This document shows positions 31,877 through 42,802 of a DNA stretch of 64,000 bases, piece by piece. The stretch is from Temnothorax longispinosus. Its lineage: Eukaryota > Arthropoda > Insecta > Hymenoptera > Formicidae. The DNA lies in contig NC_092362.1 of NCBI RefSeq assembly GCF_030848805.1, positions 8,432,439-8,496,438 on the forward strand, read 5' to 3'. Within the stretch, counting starts at the first letter, position 1. The number at the start of each line of letters is the position of its first letter. The notes below the pieces were generated by a model that was not told where the DNA came from, did not search any database, and saw nothing but the letters and a program-made list of their open reading frames with translations. The translations under genes and the position numbers were made by a program.

Positions 31877-34800
31877 TGTCACGTCTGACGGTATAATCAC
31901 CGATATATTCCAGTCGCATAAATTTTTCGATTTCCATCCATATCGCACAGCACCTGAAAACAATATAAGAATAAATAATCACACTTTAACTTAGCTGTCA
32001 TAACAATCACTCAGCTGATGCGAGCACGCGTTCTTAAAGTAGTAGACACAAGCCTAGAGAACATGGCTGCCTTAAGGTACCCTTTCAGGCTTAAGCCCCA
32101 TTTTCATGAATCACACTATACATTTTTGGACAATTGCTAGTTAAAATTCCCCAGAATCACTAAAATTGATCGTAAATGAATATTACCAGCTTTATGAGAT
32201 CCTTTATGCAATATAAATTCAATTCAATACACGAATAAATACATGTTCCATAAGAATAAACTCAGAAAATTAAAATAAAATATAAATAAATAAATTAAAA
32301 GTAGATTAATCATAAGAACATAACCTCTTGTGCCTAAAGAATATTATCACGCTAAAATAATAATTATCTTACTAGCATTTTTTCAAACATGATTATAAAC
32401 AATTAAATTATATTATTAACAGACCTAGTTAGTGTGATTACTGGAACTATCACAAAAGGTCAAACAACTTCTGGTTATAAATCATTGTTGGATCTCTCAA
32501 AATAAACAAAATAACAATAAAATTTATCAATAAATTATTATTCAAATTAATGAATAAAATCACTGCAGACACTCAGCAGAGAATGTCAAGTACCTCACAA
32601 AAACTCCCACATCATATCTCTTCTTAATTCCGAGATATAATTAAAAATTATGGAAATCCATAAAATACAGAAATTTTAAACAACCTAAAATAATGCCCTT
32701 AATTATCTGAACACAACAAAAGAAACCCCATCTTTTTATTTCTTACCGTTCTCGAGTTATAAATTATTAAAGTTTCATGTCCGCCATTTTGAATTTCCTA
32801 CCCTTTAGACTTACAAAGACCAAATCACTTTTACATTAATATTTTAGTCTTTTACACATTCTAAGACCGAATTTCATTTCTGAACGAAAATTTTGATAAT
32901 TATTATGATAAAAATGGAATCTCTCATACTCCTAAACACCAGTAACGTTAACGCCGATTTTCTATTTAAATTAATTAAATTAATAAACGAGATTGAAAAT
33001 TGAACATTCACTCCATGAAAGACGAGGATAGTTTAATACCAGTTCACAGAGAGTAAGACAAGGATAGCCCTATAGACTCTTAATAAATTAAAATAAAAAT
33101 GAAAATAAATAGACGGAGATAAAACAATTATAGAAATACATTCTCTTATATTTATGGAAAAACACCACATTGAAATAACTATTATCTTATTAATATTTTT
33201 CAAAACAATTGTTATAAACAATTAAAATTATATCAATACCATTTTACTAACTACGTCATCAAAATCATTTCGAAAAACCGATCGACTTAATGAAAAAATA
33301 CTTACTACAAGATTGTTCGATTTTGCAACTTATTTTTATAAACAATTATAAATAAATAATTAACCACACTAATAATAGCCGTTAACATGTGCCCCAGGTT
33401 ATGCATAATAACTTTTGTATAAGTCAAAACCTCGTCACTCCTCTGGTTAAGGCTACAAAAAATTCCAAAGGGAAAAACACCCGGTATAACGGTTTAGCAT
33501 GGGAATTGTGCCATATAATTGATATTTTTCTGTCACAACTACCCGAAATTCGACTATTTCAAACTTCAATCCTTAATATCTCTTAAATTACGTTTGCAAA
33601 AAATACCCCGTTTGCATGTAAATTAAGTTTAAACCTTCCTCTTCAAGCCCATATGGAAAACATAATCTTTAACAATCCGCTACACCTAATTAATTAACGA
33701 AATATATACCTCCGTCTGCATTATGACGTATAATTGGCAATTATATATCATAAACATAAAAACTCGTTCGGGTAAACACGAATTCTGACCGCGCACGTAA
33801 ACAGTATACCTATGAAAAATGATAATAACTTTTATTTCTGCAATTGTTTATTTACAAAATATTTATAACAATAAAATAAAGTGTGCTCATAAACAAGATG
33901 ATATTAGAAATTCAAAACCTCTTAAATAAAGAGAACATAACAATATCAATATGCGAATTAAAGAGTAACAATTTATTTAATTAATAATTTGTTATTAACA
34001 AACACATATATTAATGATAAAAATTTCCAATGCTATATTATACTTTAGTGAAAGTCCTACAATATGTTTTCTATACACTCCTACCAAATTCCCAACCATT
34101 CGCGTGATATAAAAATAATAAAAATCTTATTATATATAAACAATCTAATTTCATTGATTTCCTGCACTAACGAGAATGCTAACCACTCCTACCTGCATGA
34201 TACATTATTAACATGATATTAGAATCATTATTACCACTGCTAAAATCACTTTTATCAATACTATTATTATTAACAAAATATATATACTTACTAAAATTAA
34301 TATAAATCTCGAGCGTCAAACGCCGTTACTTACGAACCTGCGTTACTTACGAACCTGAGAAAGATAGAATTGTATATGCGTAGCATAAGGAACGCGAATC
34401 CGAGCGAGATGCGAGTATTGTACGATCTGAAAGAGGGAAAGAGAGAGAGTCAGATATACCATATTAACTGTTAAACGAAGAGAGCAATATCTTTTATACT
34501 TTAGACATACTAATAATGACTTTAATTGTACTATTGAATTATTCTATTGTATGTAAACTTAAATAATATTCAACAATATATTTGCATATTTTAAAATTAA
34601 AATATTAAAGATTTCTTATTTTCCTTTATAATAAAAGTCATATTGAAATTTCATAATGAAAGAAAGTATCGCTCTCAATACAAATCGCTGTTAGACTAGA
34701 GAATAAAAATAGAATTCAGACGAGTCACCTGTATGACTCATTCGAGTGAATCTAGTCTTCGCATAGACCATATATGGACATGTCGAAGCAGAGCGCAACG

Positions 34801-35289
34801 CATGACCATATAAGGTAATGAATTTCAAGACCCCACCCTATGACTCATTGCTGGCAAGCGAGCCACACCACTAGAAGTAGACTCACATCCGCTAGACAAC
34901 GCCTTATGACTCATTGTAAAGAGGTGCGGTCACCTCCCACTACCGTTTCCAAAATTGTATAAAAGCGGAATCTTTCACCCTCTCGACGGAGAGTGTGGAA
35001 CGAGTCAGGAAAGGTCACATATCTTATACTTGTTCCATCCTCCCACATAAGCCACTTGTATCGTAAAAAGTTCTACAATAAATATCATACTCTTTTATAT
35101 CAAAAGAAAGATAAAGATTATTGAATTACCTACCTTCGACGGATCCAAGAAGCCATAATCTACATCGCCGACCAACAGCTAATTATCCTGGGGTTTAACC
35201 TCCTTAACTGCAAGAAGAACCCATAAAAATTGATTTCGACGGAGACGTTCTGCCGGATCGAGCCACCTCGCATCACCTAGGACGTCACA
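31877..35289 (-). mobile_element. Dispersed TGT...ACA repeat, copy B, complete
   Basis: A 3413-bp unit; read on the minus strand it starts TGTGACGTCCTAGG and ends CAGACGTGACA. A 4-bp target duplication CGCG lies at 31873-31876 and 35290-35293. TG...CA ends plus a 4-bp duplication fit a Ty3/gypsy-type LTR, though 3.4 kb is very long for one. No gag-pol is present. The promoter-like first kilobase (TATA-like word, three TGAGTCA sites, AATAAA on the other strand) and a terminal exon-like stretch ('MEIEKFMRLEYIGDYTVRRD') are shared with copies A and C. It is inserted into the GC-rich unit 30818-37277. Confidence 0.75.
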
Positions 35290-35523
35290 CGCGTCATATA
35301 GAAATACGCCATACGTTCGTCCCACTTGACAATTATATAAATATATATACATTCCTGATTGTAATCTTGTTACTTTTGTAATCATATGTTAGCTCATAGA
35401 TGTCCTATGTAGAATTATCGTAATATACAATCATTTTTATACAATATCTTACTCTACAAATTCTTACACCTCTTCGCACATCCTCCACTGATCCCACTTA
35501 CACTACATCCACACACGAGCCCA

Positions 35524-35693
35524 GTGCCGTACGAGCGGCACGTCTCCGCCTGTGGGTATTCTAGTAATTGCAATAAGGCATCCGAATCACCGGTCCTCCC
35601 CTTGCGCCACATCTGCGTACGAGGCAGTGCCGTACGAGCGGCACGCTACCGTCCGTGGGTGCCTGGAGAGAGGCAGTGCTGTACGAGCAGCAC
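35524..35693 (+). other. Four hairpins with a shared GTACGAG loop
   Basis: GTGCCGTACGAGCGGCAC at 35524-35541 and 35627-35644, GTGCTGTACGAGCAGCAC at 35676-35693, and CTGCGTACGAGGCAG at 35613-35627 all place GTACGAG in the loop region of a short stem. The stems differ by paired changes: C-G to T-A in the third, and a different 4-bp stem in the fourth. Such compensatory change suggests an RNA structure under selection in the leader of the ORFs that follow at 35765. Confidence 0.6.
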
Positions 35694-35764
35694 GCTTTCT
35701 CGCCACGAGCAAGGAGAGTCAACCAAAGCATATTTGTCTTTTAACCTCGATCAGTAGTTAACAA

Positions 35765-36265
35765 ATGCCCAAGACGCGACGAAGCGGACTCAAGGTACGC
35801 ACCCGCAGGCTCAACCGCCTTTTGTTCGGGACCCCTCCGAATCCATTGTTAGGAGTCCTTTCCGATTACGCACCTGATCCTGAATACGAAAAGTACTTCG
35901 TCGCAAGTTCCGCGTGCAAGGCGGACGCGAGACCAAAACTCGAAAACGTAACCTCAGTGCGCAAAATTAACATTAAAAGTATACAATACATCTACGTTCC
36001 ACTGGACAAGGCCGAGTCTCGAGCAGATTACCAAGCATTCCGGAAAGCCCAGAATTATCGGCTAACCCCGATCACCCTCACACCGGGGAGAGATTCCGAT
36101 AATCCACCACCAGTTCCATCCTGGGAATTCATCGCTTCAATCAAAGAGGACGACCCCCGCCGGATCCGCCTGATCCAGCGCCGCGCCGAGATTCTACACC
36201 TGTGGTTCGACGCCTCACCACCAGAACACTGGGGCACCGCGGATCGCCCATTGGAGCTCGATTAA
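35765..36265 (+). CDS. Hypothetical basic protein, first ORF of a GC-rich trio
   Basis: 166 codons from ATG 35765 (MPKTRRSGLKVRTRRLNRLL) to TAA 36263. I do not recognise the family. The first 20 residues are strongly basic, as in nucleic-acid-binding or nuclear-entry segments; the middle contains SVRKINIKSIQYIYVPLDKA and the end DPRRIRLIQRRAEILHLWFD. The ORF is GC-rich, unlike the AT-rich DNA around the window. It is followed after 38 bases by the second ORF and preceded by a hairpin leader. GGTAAGT just after the stop (36266) may be a splice donor. The three-ORF arrangement on one strand looks viral or retroelement-like. Confidence 0.5.
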   Translation: MPKTRRSGLKVRTRRLNRLLFGTPPNPLLGVLSDYAPDPEYEKYFVASSACKADARPKLENVTSVRKINIKSIQYIYVPLDKAESRADYQAFRKAQNYRLTPITLTPGRDSDNPPPVPSWEFIASIKEDDPRRIRLIQRRAEILHLWFDASPPEHWGTADRPLELD

Positions 36266-36303
36266 AGGTAAGTGACGACGCCCCTAGGCGCTAAGCGAAC
36301 GGC

Positions 36304-36708
36304 ATGATCGAGGCGCGCACGCGACGCCCCGCGCGCCGACTAACCCCATTGGCCTCTAGAATTGCGCGGCGGAATTGGTTATCGCGCGCCGTGTGTGTCT
36401 TTACTATCTGCCATCAAAATCGTAATAGCAAACACTACCTCTGTGAAGAGTGTTTCCGAGACCTAACGGGCCCGCAACGCCGCCAGTACGACTGCTTAGT
36501 CCGCCATTATATGCATATCGGTTACCGATACAAAGTCGAAGAGTGCGATTCGTGCGACGTCGTGATCGGAGAAATCCAGAGCCCCTCCGCGTGTACCACG
36601 TGCTGTGAAATATTCTCTGACGTAAAACGTTCGGTGGAACACGAGGGAGGAGACCAATATTTAGAACGCGAATCTACGATAATTGCCATCTCCCAAACTA
36701 GAGTTTAG
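36304..36708 (+). CDS. CxxC zinc-binding-like protein, second ORF
   Basis: 134 codons from ATG 36304. An arginine-rich head (MIEARTRRPARRLTPLASRI) precedes a cysteine-rich domain: YLCEECFRDL, VEECDSCDVV and SACTTCCEIF, that is three CxxC pairs with an intervening LVRHYM helix-like stretch. The pattern aligns with the third ORF, so the two are paralogues. Three CxxC pairs would support one or two zinc ribbons. No named family is recognised. Candidates are a small regulatory protein of a DNA virus or retroelement. The start is chosen as the first ATG after the upstream stop. Confidence 0.5.
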   Translation: MIEARTRRPARRLTPLASRIARRNWLSRAVCVFTICHQNRNSKHYLCEECFRDLTGPQRRQYDCLVRHYMHIGYRYKVEECDSCDVVIGEIQSPSACTTCCEIFSDVKRSVEHEGGDQYLERESTIIAISQTRV

Positions 36709-36789
36709 CGCTCCATTGTTCATGTGTCCCGGACATCCGGTAAATCGGCAACCTCCGGAGGTAGTTTTACTTCCTAGCCCTATCAGAGC

Positions 36790-37137
36790 ATGGCTAATGA
36801 CGGAAATCTGTGTCTGGTCGTTGTTTTTCCAAAACAAAACTACGGGGTCATTATTTGTGAGGATTGCCAGCTTGGCAAATACCAGCCCTTCCGGCAAGAT
36901 TTCGAAGGCGTCCTCAGGCACTTCGTGCAATACGGTCCGCGGATAGAGTTCTCCACGTGTAGCGAGTGCAGTAAGGTTCTAGCCGACTGCCGGCCCGCTT
37001 TCGAATGTTACGCATGCACTAGAGTAGAAGAACCGTTTGAACGATATCTGACGAATCCTCTAAATCAACGGTACGGTGATGAACTACCGAACCTAAATCT
37101 CCCAGTGAGAGTGCGGATCGGGCAAACGATTTGGTGA
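36790..37137 (+). CDS. CxxC zinc-binding-like protein, third ORF
   Basis: 115 codons from ATG 36790 (MANDGNLCLVVVFPKQNYGV) to TGA 37135. It has IICEDCQLGKY, FSTCSECSKVLAD and FECYACTRVEEPF, the same three-CxxC layout as the second ORF, with LRHFVQYG matching LVRHYMHIG between pairs one and two. The arginine-rich head is lacking. The 81-base gap from the second ORF contains a perfect 12-base palindrome ACCTCCGGAGGT. After the stop, GC-rich non-coding DNA leads to the GGACGTAACA end at 37277. Confidence 0.5.
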   Translation: MANDGNLCLVVVFPKQNYGVIICEDCQLGKYQPFRQDFEGVLRHFVQYGPRIEFSTCSECSKVLADCRPAFECYACTRVEEPFERYLTNPLNQRYGDELPNLNLPVRVRIGQTIW

Positions 37138-37282
37138 CGGGCGTCTGGATAGCGAATTACCTCGGTCGCAGGTATCCCCGGATAGAGCCCCTTGGCTCGA
37201 TAACCCGAAAAGCGACTAGTCCCGTATAAGCGATCCGAGTACCGCCCTCTGCGGCCGCGATCTATCGGGACGTAACAACTCA

Positions 37283-37450
37283 CACACCTTCCCTGCTTTC
37301 GGGAGAGGTGCGACAGCCTCGAACGAGTTCACGTCGGGGTTAGTTGACGCGCTTTAAACACGTAACGACTGTTAAAGCGCGTCCGCTAACCTCGGTAGCC
37401 GAGTGACGCGTTTTAAACACGTAACGCGTTGTAAAGCGCTTTTTTTCGAA
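37283..37450. repeat. Hairpin repeat, copies related to 41.6-42.1 kb
   Basis: CCTGCTTTCGGGAGAGGTGCGACAGCC followed by GTTAGTTGACGCGCTTTAAACACG...GTTAAAGCGCGTCCGCTAAC and a second diverged hairpin. The same unit recurs at 41777 and 41964, so this is a detached copy of that array. Confidence 0.75.
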
Positions 37451-40400
37451 CGAGGACGCGTTTAAAGCGTCGCAGGTTACTGGAGAGCAAAAAGCAGAAC
37501 GTTTTCCGGGGTGGTTTACTTTCGTTCGCTCGCGTGTTAGAAAACACGAACTGACACCGTTACGGCGCGTACACATCTCGGACTCTGCACATCGAGTAAA
37601 CGCACACGTTGCTCGTTACAGGCGTCGTTACAAGCGAAACGCCTTGCGTTACAATCGGCCGGTGTCTTGAGCAGACGAGACCGGTGTCGTTCCTACCGGA
37701 AACTCGACGTTTCTTTCTCGAGGACGAGGTTTCTGCAAAACGTGCGAAGAAAACTTCACGACGTAAAGTCTGAAACCGGTCGTCCGACGTAGATCGTCGC
37801 GTTAAGATCGTCTTAAGTCTACCACGTGTCTTACTACGTCGATTGTTTTAAAAATATCAAACGGATTGGACCCTACGACACGCGCGTTACTCTCGTGACC
37901 CCGCTGACACAAGTTTGGACGAGACGTCGACAACGTCGACTTTATCGAAATATTATACGTTTAAGTCCGAAGTTTCTGACGGCGTACGTTCGTTGCCATC
38001 GTTGAGCGTGCAGGAAAAGACGGTCAAAAGATGAGAAACGATTTTGGCTAACAAAGACGACACCGACTTTCGCAGACTCGTTCTCTCGCGTAACGACAGC
38101 ACACTTGAAACTTCGGACTTTCTTAAACGATCGTTCTTACTCGCACGTTGAACTTGTCAACGACTTGCGAGTCACAACGACGGTCGTTGACACACGTTCA
38201 TACGATATCTACGGTGCGTACGCGTACGTTGTCATCGATAACGTTCCCACACGCAACACCCCGTCTCTTTTCGCCCGTAGCTTTCTAAGATGGTCTCTCT
38301 GTGTTCCCTTCCAACGTCCTTCACGGTGGGCGACAGTCGCGCTTTAAAACGAAGGTCTAAATTGTCGCTCGTACGTCTACCATGAAACGCTGCGTTTCTC
38401 GCCTTTGTAGCGTTGCGCTGCGACCAACGATCCAGGAAACTCTTCACTGCGGCACGCGCACACTGACCCTGGCGGTTCCGTTTTCCTTACCAAAACTATA
38501 AAAAATCAAGCGTTAACGCGTTACGTTTTTACACTCCCGACGCTCCGACGTTTCAACGTTCTTGAGACGATCTCGCGCGCGTTGTGTTTCGAAACTTTCT
38601 ACAGATACCGAACTTTAATTATCGTTCAACGTAGATTTCTACTTCGGGTTCTCACGTTTTCAGTCTCGTCATTTTAAAGAAACGTCGTAACGCGAAACAA
38701 CGTCTCCGCGGTTTAACGCTTACTCACTTACAGCGTACTTCCGAACAGGAACATCGAAAGTTTTGCTCAACGAACGAAACGTGCACGACGAAACGGTAAG
38801 TTACGCGTCGAATTTTCACACGTGTCGCAACATCGTTAAACGACGGTTTCGTCGACGACGTTCTGTACATCTGACGATCTGACTCGTCTTTTTTTTCTAC
38901 TTTTGAAAGTGTCGTCGAAATGGCAGGTAAACGTACGCGTTATCGTACGCGAGACTCCAGATAAAACGCAAGACACAGCAAGAACGTAAAAATACAAAAA
39001 ACGATAAAAGCCCGTGTAGCACGTCACGACGCTTACGTCGGTTTGAACGAACGAAACTGTACGTTGCTTCGAAACTGCGTTACGTTTTTACCTACCTTGC
39101 CACGTCCCCAAGAACTTACGCACGTTAAACTTGGTCCTTCTCGTTTTTCGTCCTGCGTTCCAGTAAACACTTAAAGACTTCAGTCGGTGCGACCGACGTC
39201 GTCGCGTACGTGTTAGGAAACGTTTCTCGCTTATCTCACAGCAAACGGTACGGTTCTTCTCTGCGTACTCCGCCTTTCCCACTGCGCGTTCCGCCACGGT
39301 TTGGCAGAGGCAAAGTCTCGCGTTTACCCTGTACGCCAAGCACCGTACGACGCCGTTGCTCACCGTGAAACACATCTTCCGTAGCGAATTCCTCCCGTAC
39401 CCGTACGTCTGAAAGTAGATCTCGCCGCTCGCGGAAGACGTTAAGAATGTTCGGTCGCACGCGTTTTTTCTAAACGTCAAAACGTTACGACTTAGTACGA
39501 ACGAGGTCTTTGGACATTTAGCGTGTGATGTTCTAACGTTACGTTCTGTATAGATTCGAAAACACGTTTAACGCTCTATCGTCGTAAGAGAACGTACGCG
39601 TTAGTCAGAACCGTCCAAACGTTAAGTAAACGAACGTAAAGTTTCGTACGTATCGTTTGAAGCTACACGTCTACGACGTACGTCGTATATCGGCGCGAAA
39701 ACGTAAACGAAGTTTCTCAAAATCCTTTTAAAAACATGATACATTTTTTCACGCAACAAACCTGTTTTAACGTAAACATGAGAGTGCTGGAGCGACGCCG
39801 GGGCCACGACTTAGCGTGACGTTTCAGTCTTGATCTCATCTTTTTTACCAGACTTGCGGCACTTGACGTGAAACGACACTCGAACGACACCACGATGTTC
39901 GTTTGCCGGAGACAACCGAACGCCTGCGACAAAAATATTAACGACGCAAGCGAACGGTCGCGCAACGTAACGTTTCGTTGTAACAAAAAACGTTGAGCAT
40001 CTATCAAAACGGATCGTACGCGTGCGCGAGACGTTTTAACACAAGATTCAGATACGAAACAAACAACAACGAACAGACGTACGCGTACGATGAACTACGT
40101 ACGTAAAACGGTACGCTGCACGTACTAATGGAGGATTCACATTGCGTCCGATCACGTCCGATGTTCGACGTACGACGATCCGACATCCAATAACAGAATT
40201 TATTATTAGAGACAAAAATTTCCTATTGGATGTCGGATCGTCGTACGTCGAACATCGGACGCAGTGTGAATCCTCCATAAATATTAGTTACAAGCTGTCT
40301 ACCGTTTGTCTCGAGAGGAGACCGGGACTAAGCCGACAACGGAGCTACGTTGACACTAGGCTTTTTGCCACGTTAACGCTTGCGTAGAAACTTACCTTTC

Positions 40401-41305
40401 CTACTGTAACAGCGTCTTTCGGTGCCACGCGTCGCAACAGACGTTGGTAACCGTCTGAGTCCGAGTGTACGTTTTAACGCGCGCGAAGCGTTTTCGATAG
40501 TAAAAAGTATGTTTTCTGATCTCTCGAACGGTTTAGTCTTTCCGCGAGCTTTACTCTTGCGACGCTACCAGTAAGTACGTTTGCGGGGAACGTCACGGCT
40601 TTCGACGACGCCGCGACGAGTTTTCGCATCGTTTCAAACGTTATATATTTTTGGACGAACAAAAGTAAAAAACGACGTTCGGGGCTAAGTCGACAAGGGC
40701 TAAATCGACACGCTGTTTCCGTAGTTCCCACGAACTAACGATGCTTGTACAGCAGCCGCGGGTCCCGGACAACGGTGTGCGTACGTATACGCGCGACGTT
40801 ACTTACCGAACGTGTTTTTCAGACCGGAGTTTAGATGAAACGACGTGAATGTTTAACACGTTTTGTTCTCCGTTTTTCCACGAACGATTTTACTTACGTC
40901 CGATGTTTTGTACTTTCTAACGACACAATAAACAACGGTATATTTAGTTTCAGACACGAAAAACGAACGTTCAACGCAACGTGTGTCGATCAGGCAAAGT
41001 GTCGAGTTTACCCCGGCCGTTTTCACGTTGAAACGTTGTCTTCGCATTACTTTTCTTTTTCTGGCGGCAAAACAAAGCGACGTACAGCAAAACTTCCTGA
41101 CGCACGTTTGTACCGGAAAAAACACTCTTTAAATATATATCCATGACGGTGCCTAAAACGTTTACGGAAATATTAAAACGTGCCTTTGAAAAAATAGTGT
41201 CGGCTTAGCCCCAGTCTCCCCTCAGCCGTAACACATCTACCGCTATCTTCACTACGGAAAGATAGCGTGTTGAGCACACTACGAGCATGAGCGAACGTCG
41301 AAAAA
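37451..41305. other. CpG-rich DNA, no recognisable gene
   Basis: About 3.9 kb rich in ACG/CGT words. Minus-strand frames at 39088-39480 and 39236-39460 overlap each other and show no domain. An inverted pair GGGGCTAAGTCGAC (40681) / GTCGGCTTAGCCCC (41203) is present. It carries one MITE (40129-40277). Probably decayed mobile or viral DNA. Confidence 0.4.
40129..40277. mobile_element. Tourist-like MITE with TAA duplication
   Basis: A 149-bp near-complete palindrome: TGGAGGATTCACATTGCGTC... pairs with ...GACGCAGTGTGAATCCTCCA through about 60 bases per arm, with a small AT-rich centre. TAA lies directly on both sides (40126-40128 and 40278-40280). A 3-bp TAA/TTA duplication is typical of PIF/Harbinger derivatives. 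Confidence 0.9.
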
Positions 41306-41307
41306 AA

Positions 41308-42400
41308 AATCTTGGGTAAATGTTTACACGTAGGGCCTAAACTCCGCGGACTTTGACCTTGACATATATTGTCAAGATCATCCTCCTGAGTGACCTTCAG
41401 AAGGTTTTAGTCGGGGGTCGCTTCTTCGTAAAAAGTTCGAAACAAAAAAAGTTTCAAAAATATGGCAGTTCGTTTAAGTACTGAGAGGTCGGAACGACTA
41501 CGCGTACGTTTTTCTTTAAAGCAGAGACGACTTTCGTTCGCGAGAAAGTCGCTGCTTTACCAAAACACAACATTTAAAGCAGTAACGTGTTGCGAACGTG
41601 AAGTCTTTTTGTTAAAGCAGAGACGACTTACCGGGGTTAGCGGACGCGCTTTAAACAGTTGAATATTTTTAAAGCGCGTCCGCTAACCCCGGTGGCATCT
41701 CGCCGCGTAACTTTCCACGCATAAAAAGTTCACGCCGACACTTTCCACGCAAACCGAGGTTCACCCACACCCCCCCCTGCTTTCGGGGGAGGTGCGGTAG
41801 CCCCGAACGGGTTTACGCCGGGGTTAGTTGACGCGCTTTAAACAGTTAAATATTTGTAAAGCGCGTCCGCTAACCTACATCGTTTCCAAACTTTTTTTGT
41901 TAAAAACAAACGAGTTCACGTCGACACTTTTCACGCGAACCGAGCGTCACTTACACACCTTTCCTGCTTTCGGGGGAGGTGCGGTAGCCCCGAACGGGTT
42001 TACGCCGGGGTTAGTTGACGCGCTTTAAACACGTAACGACTGTTAAAGCGTGTCACCTAACCTCGGTAGCGTAGTGACGCGCTTTAAACAGTCAACGACT
42101 CGTAAAGCGCGTCTACCAACCTACGTCGTTTCCAAACTTTTTTGTTACGAACTTTTTAACGACGAACGAGCGACGGCTAAAACCTTCTGAAGGTCACTCG
42201 GGGTCCGGACCTTGACAACATATACCAAGGTCCGTGAACGCGGTGAGGTCGCCAAACTTTTTTTTGTTACGAACTTTTTACGAAAAAGCGATCCCCGACT
42301 AAAACCTTCTGAAGGTCACTCAGGAGGGTGACCTTGACAACATCGGTCAAGGTCAAGGTTCGCGGAGGTCAGGCCCTATGTGTAAACATTTACCAAATCT
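41308..42400. repeat. Inverted repeat enclosing a long-hairpin array
   Basis: Arms of about 145 bases (41308-41455 and 42255-42400) are inverted copies at high identity, including GTGACCTTCAGAAGGTTTTAG and CGTAAAAAGTTCG. A second partial right copy starts at about 42170. Between them are a perfect 26-bp hairpin (41630-41655 / 41668-41693, 12-base loop), three more imperfect hairpins built on GACGCGCTTTAAA / TTTAAAGCGCGTC, and two 187-base-spaced copies of CTGCTTTCGGGGGAGGTGCGGTAGCC (41777, 41964). The form resembles joined terminal repeats or a replication-origin-like repeat. Confidence 0.8.
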
Positions 42401-42802
42401 TGTTTCCCGGCATTCGTACAAGCGGGGACGGACATTTTCCACCAGTTTTCCTGGCCTCGTCTAGCTGTACTACGCTACCAGTCACGAGAAAGTTGCATAG
42501 ACAAGAAGACGCGTTGCTCATGACCTCCACTGCAGTACGTCGCGGCCACGCCGTGCAGTTCTCGCGCTTTGACGCGCTACAACCGCGTGACGTGCACCAC
42601 TTCAACGTGACTGTCTCGTCGTCGACGCCTTCTTCGAAACGCCTAACGGTCTTTTACACGACCGAGTTTAGCGGCGTACCTGCACGCAGCTAACGAAACT
42701 TTCGGATATCTGAAGCCGCGACGCGTAAAAACTGTTGGAAAAAAACGTTTGTAACGTAAAATCTTTCAAGATCGCAGTGTGCGCGGCAGAAGACGGAACG
42801 CG

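Larger units (their letters stand above)
30818..37277 (+). mobile_element. LTR-like GC-rich unit with three ORFs
   Basis: TGTTACGTCC at 30818 and GGACGTAACA ending at 37277 are exact complements with TG...CA form. Between them, excluding the 3.4-kb insertion at 31877-35289, lie about 3.05 kb of GC-rich sequence: a 52-bp array, an 89-bp array, four hairpins and three plus-strand ORFs. No target duplication was found and the flanks differ in origin, so the ends may come from different copies. It could be a very long LTR carrying extra ORFs, a non-autonomous retroelement, or an integrated viral segment. Confidence 0.4.

Noticed and set aside
39088..39480. 130-codon minus-strand ORF as a viral gene
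   Set aside because: Arg/Thr-rich text typical of CpG-rich random DNA, overlapped by another frame; no motif.
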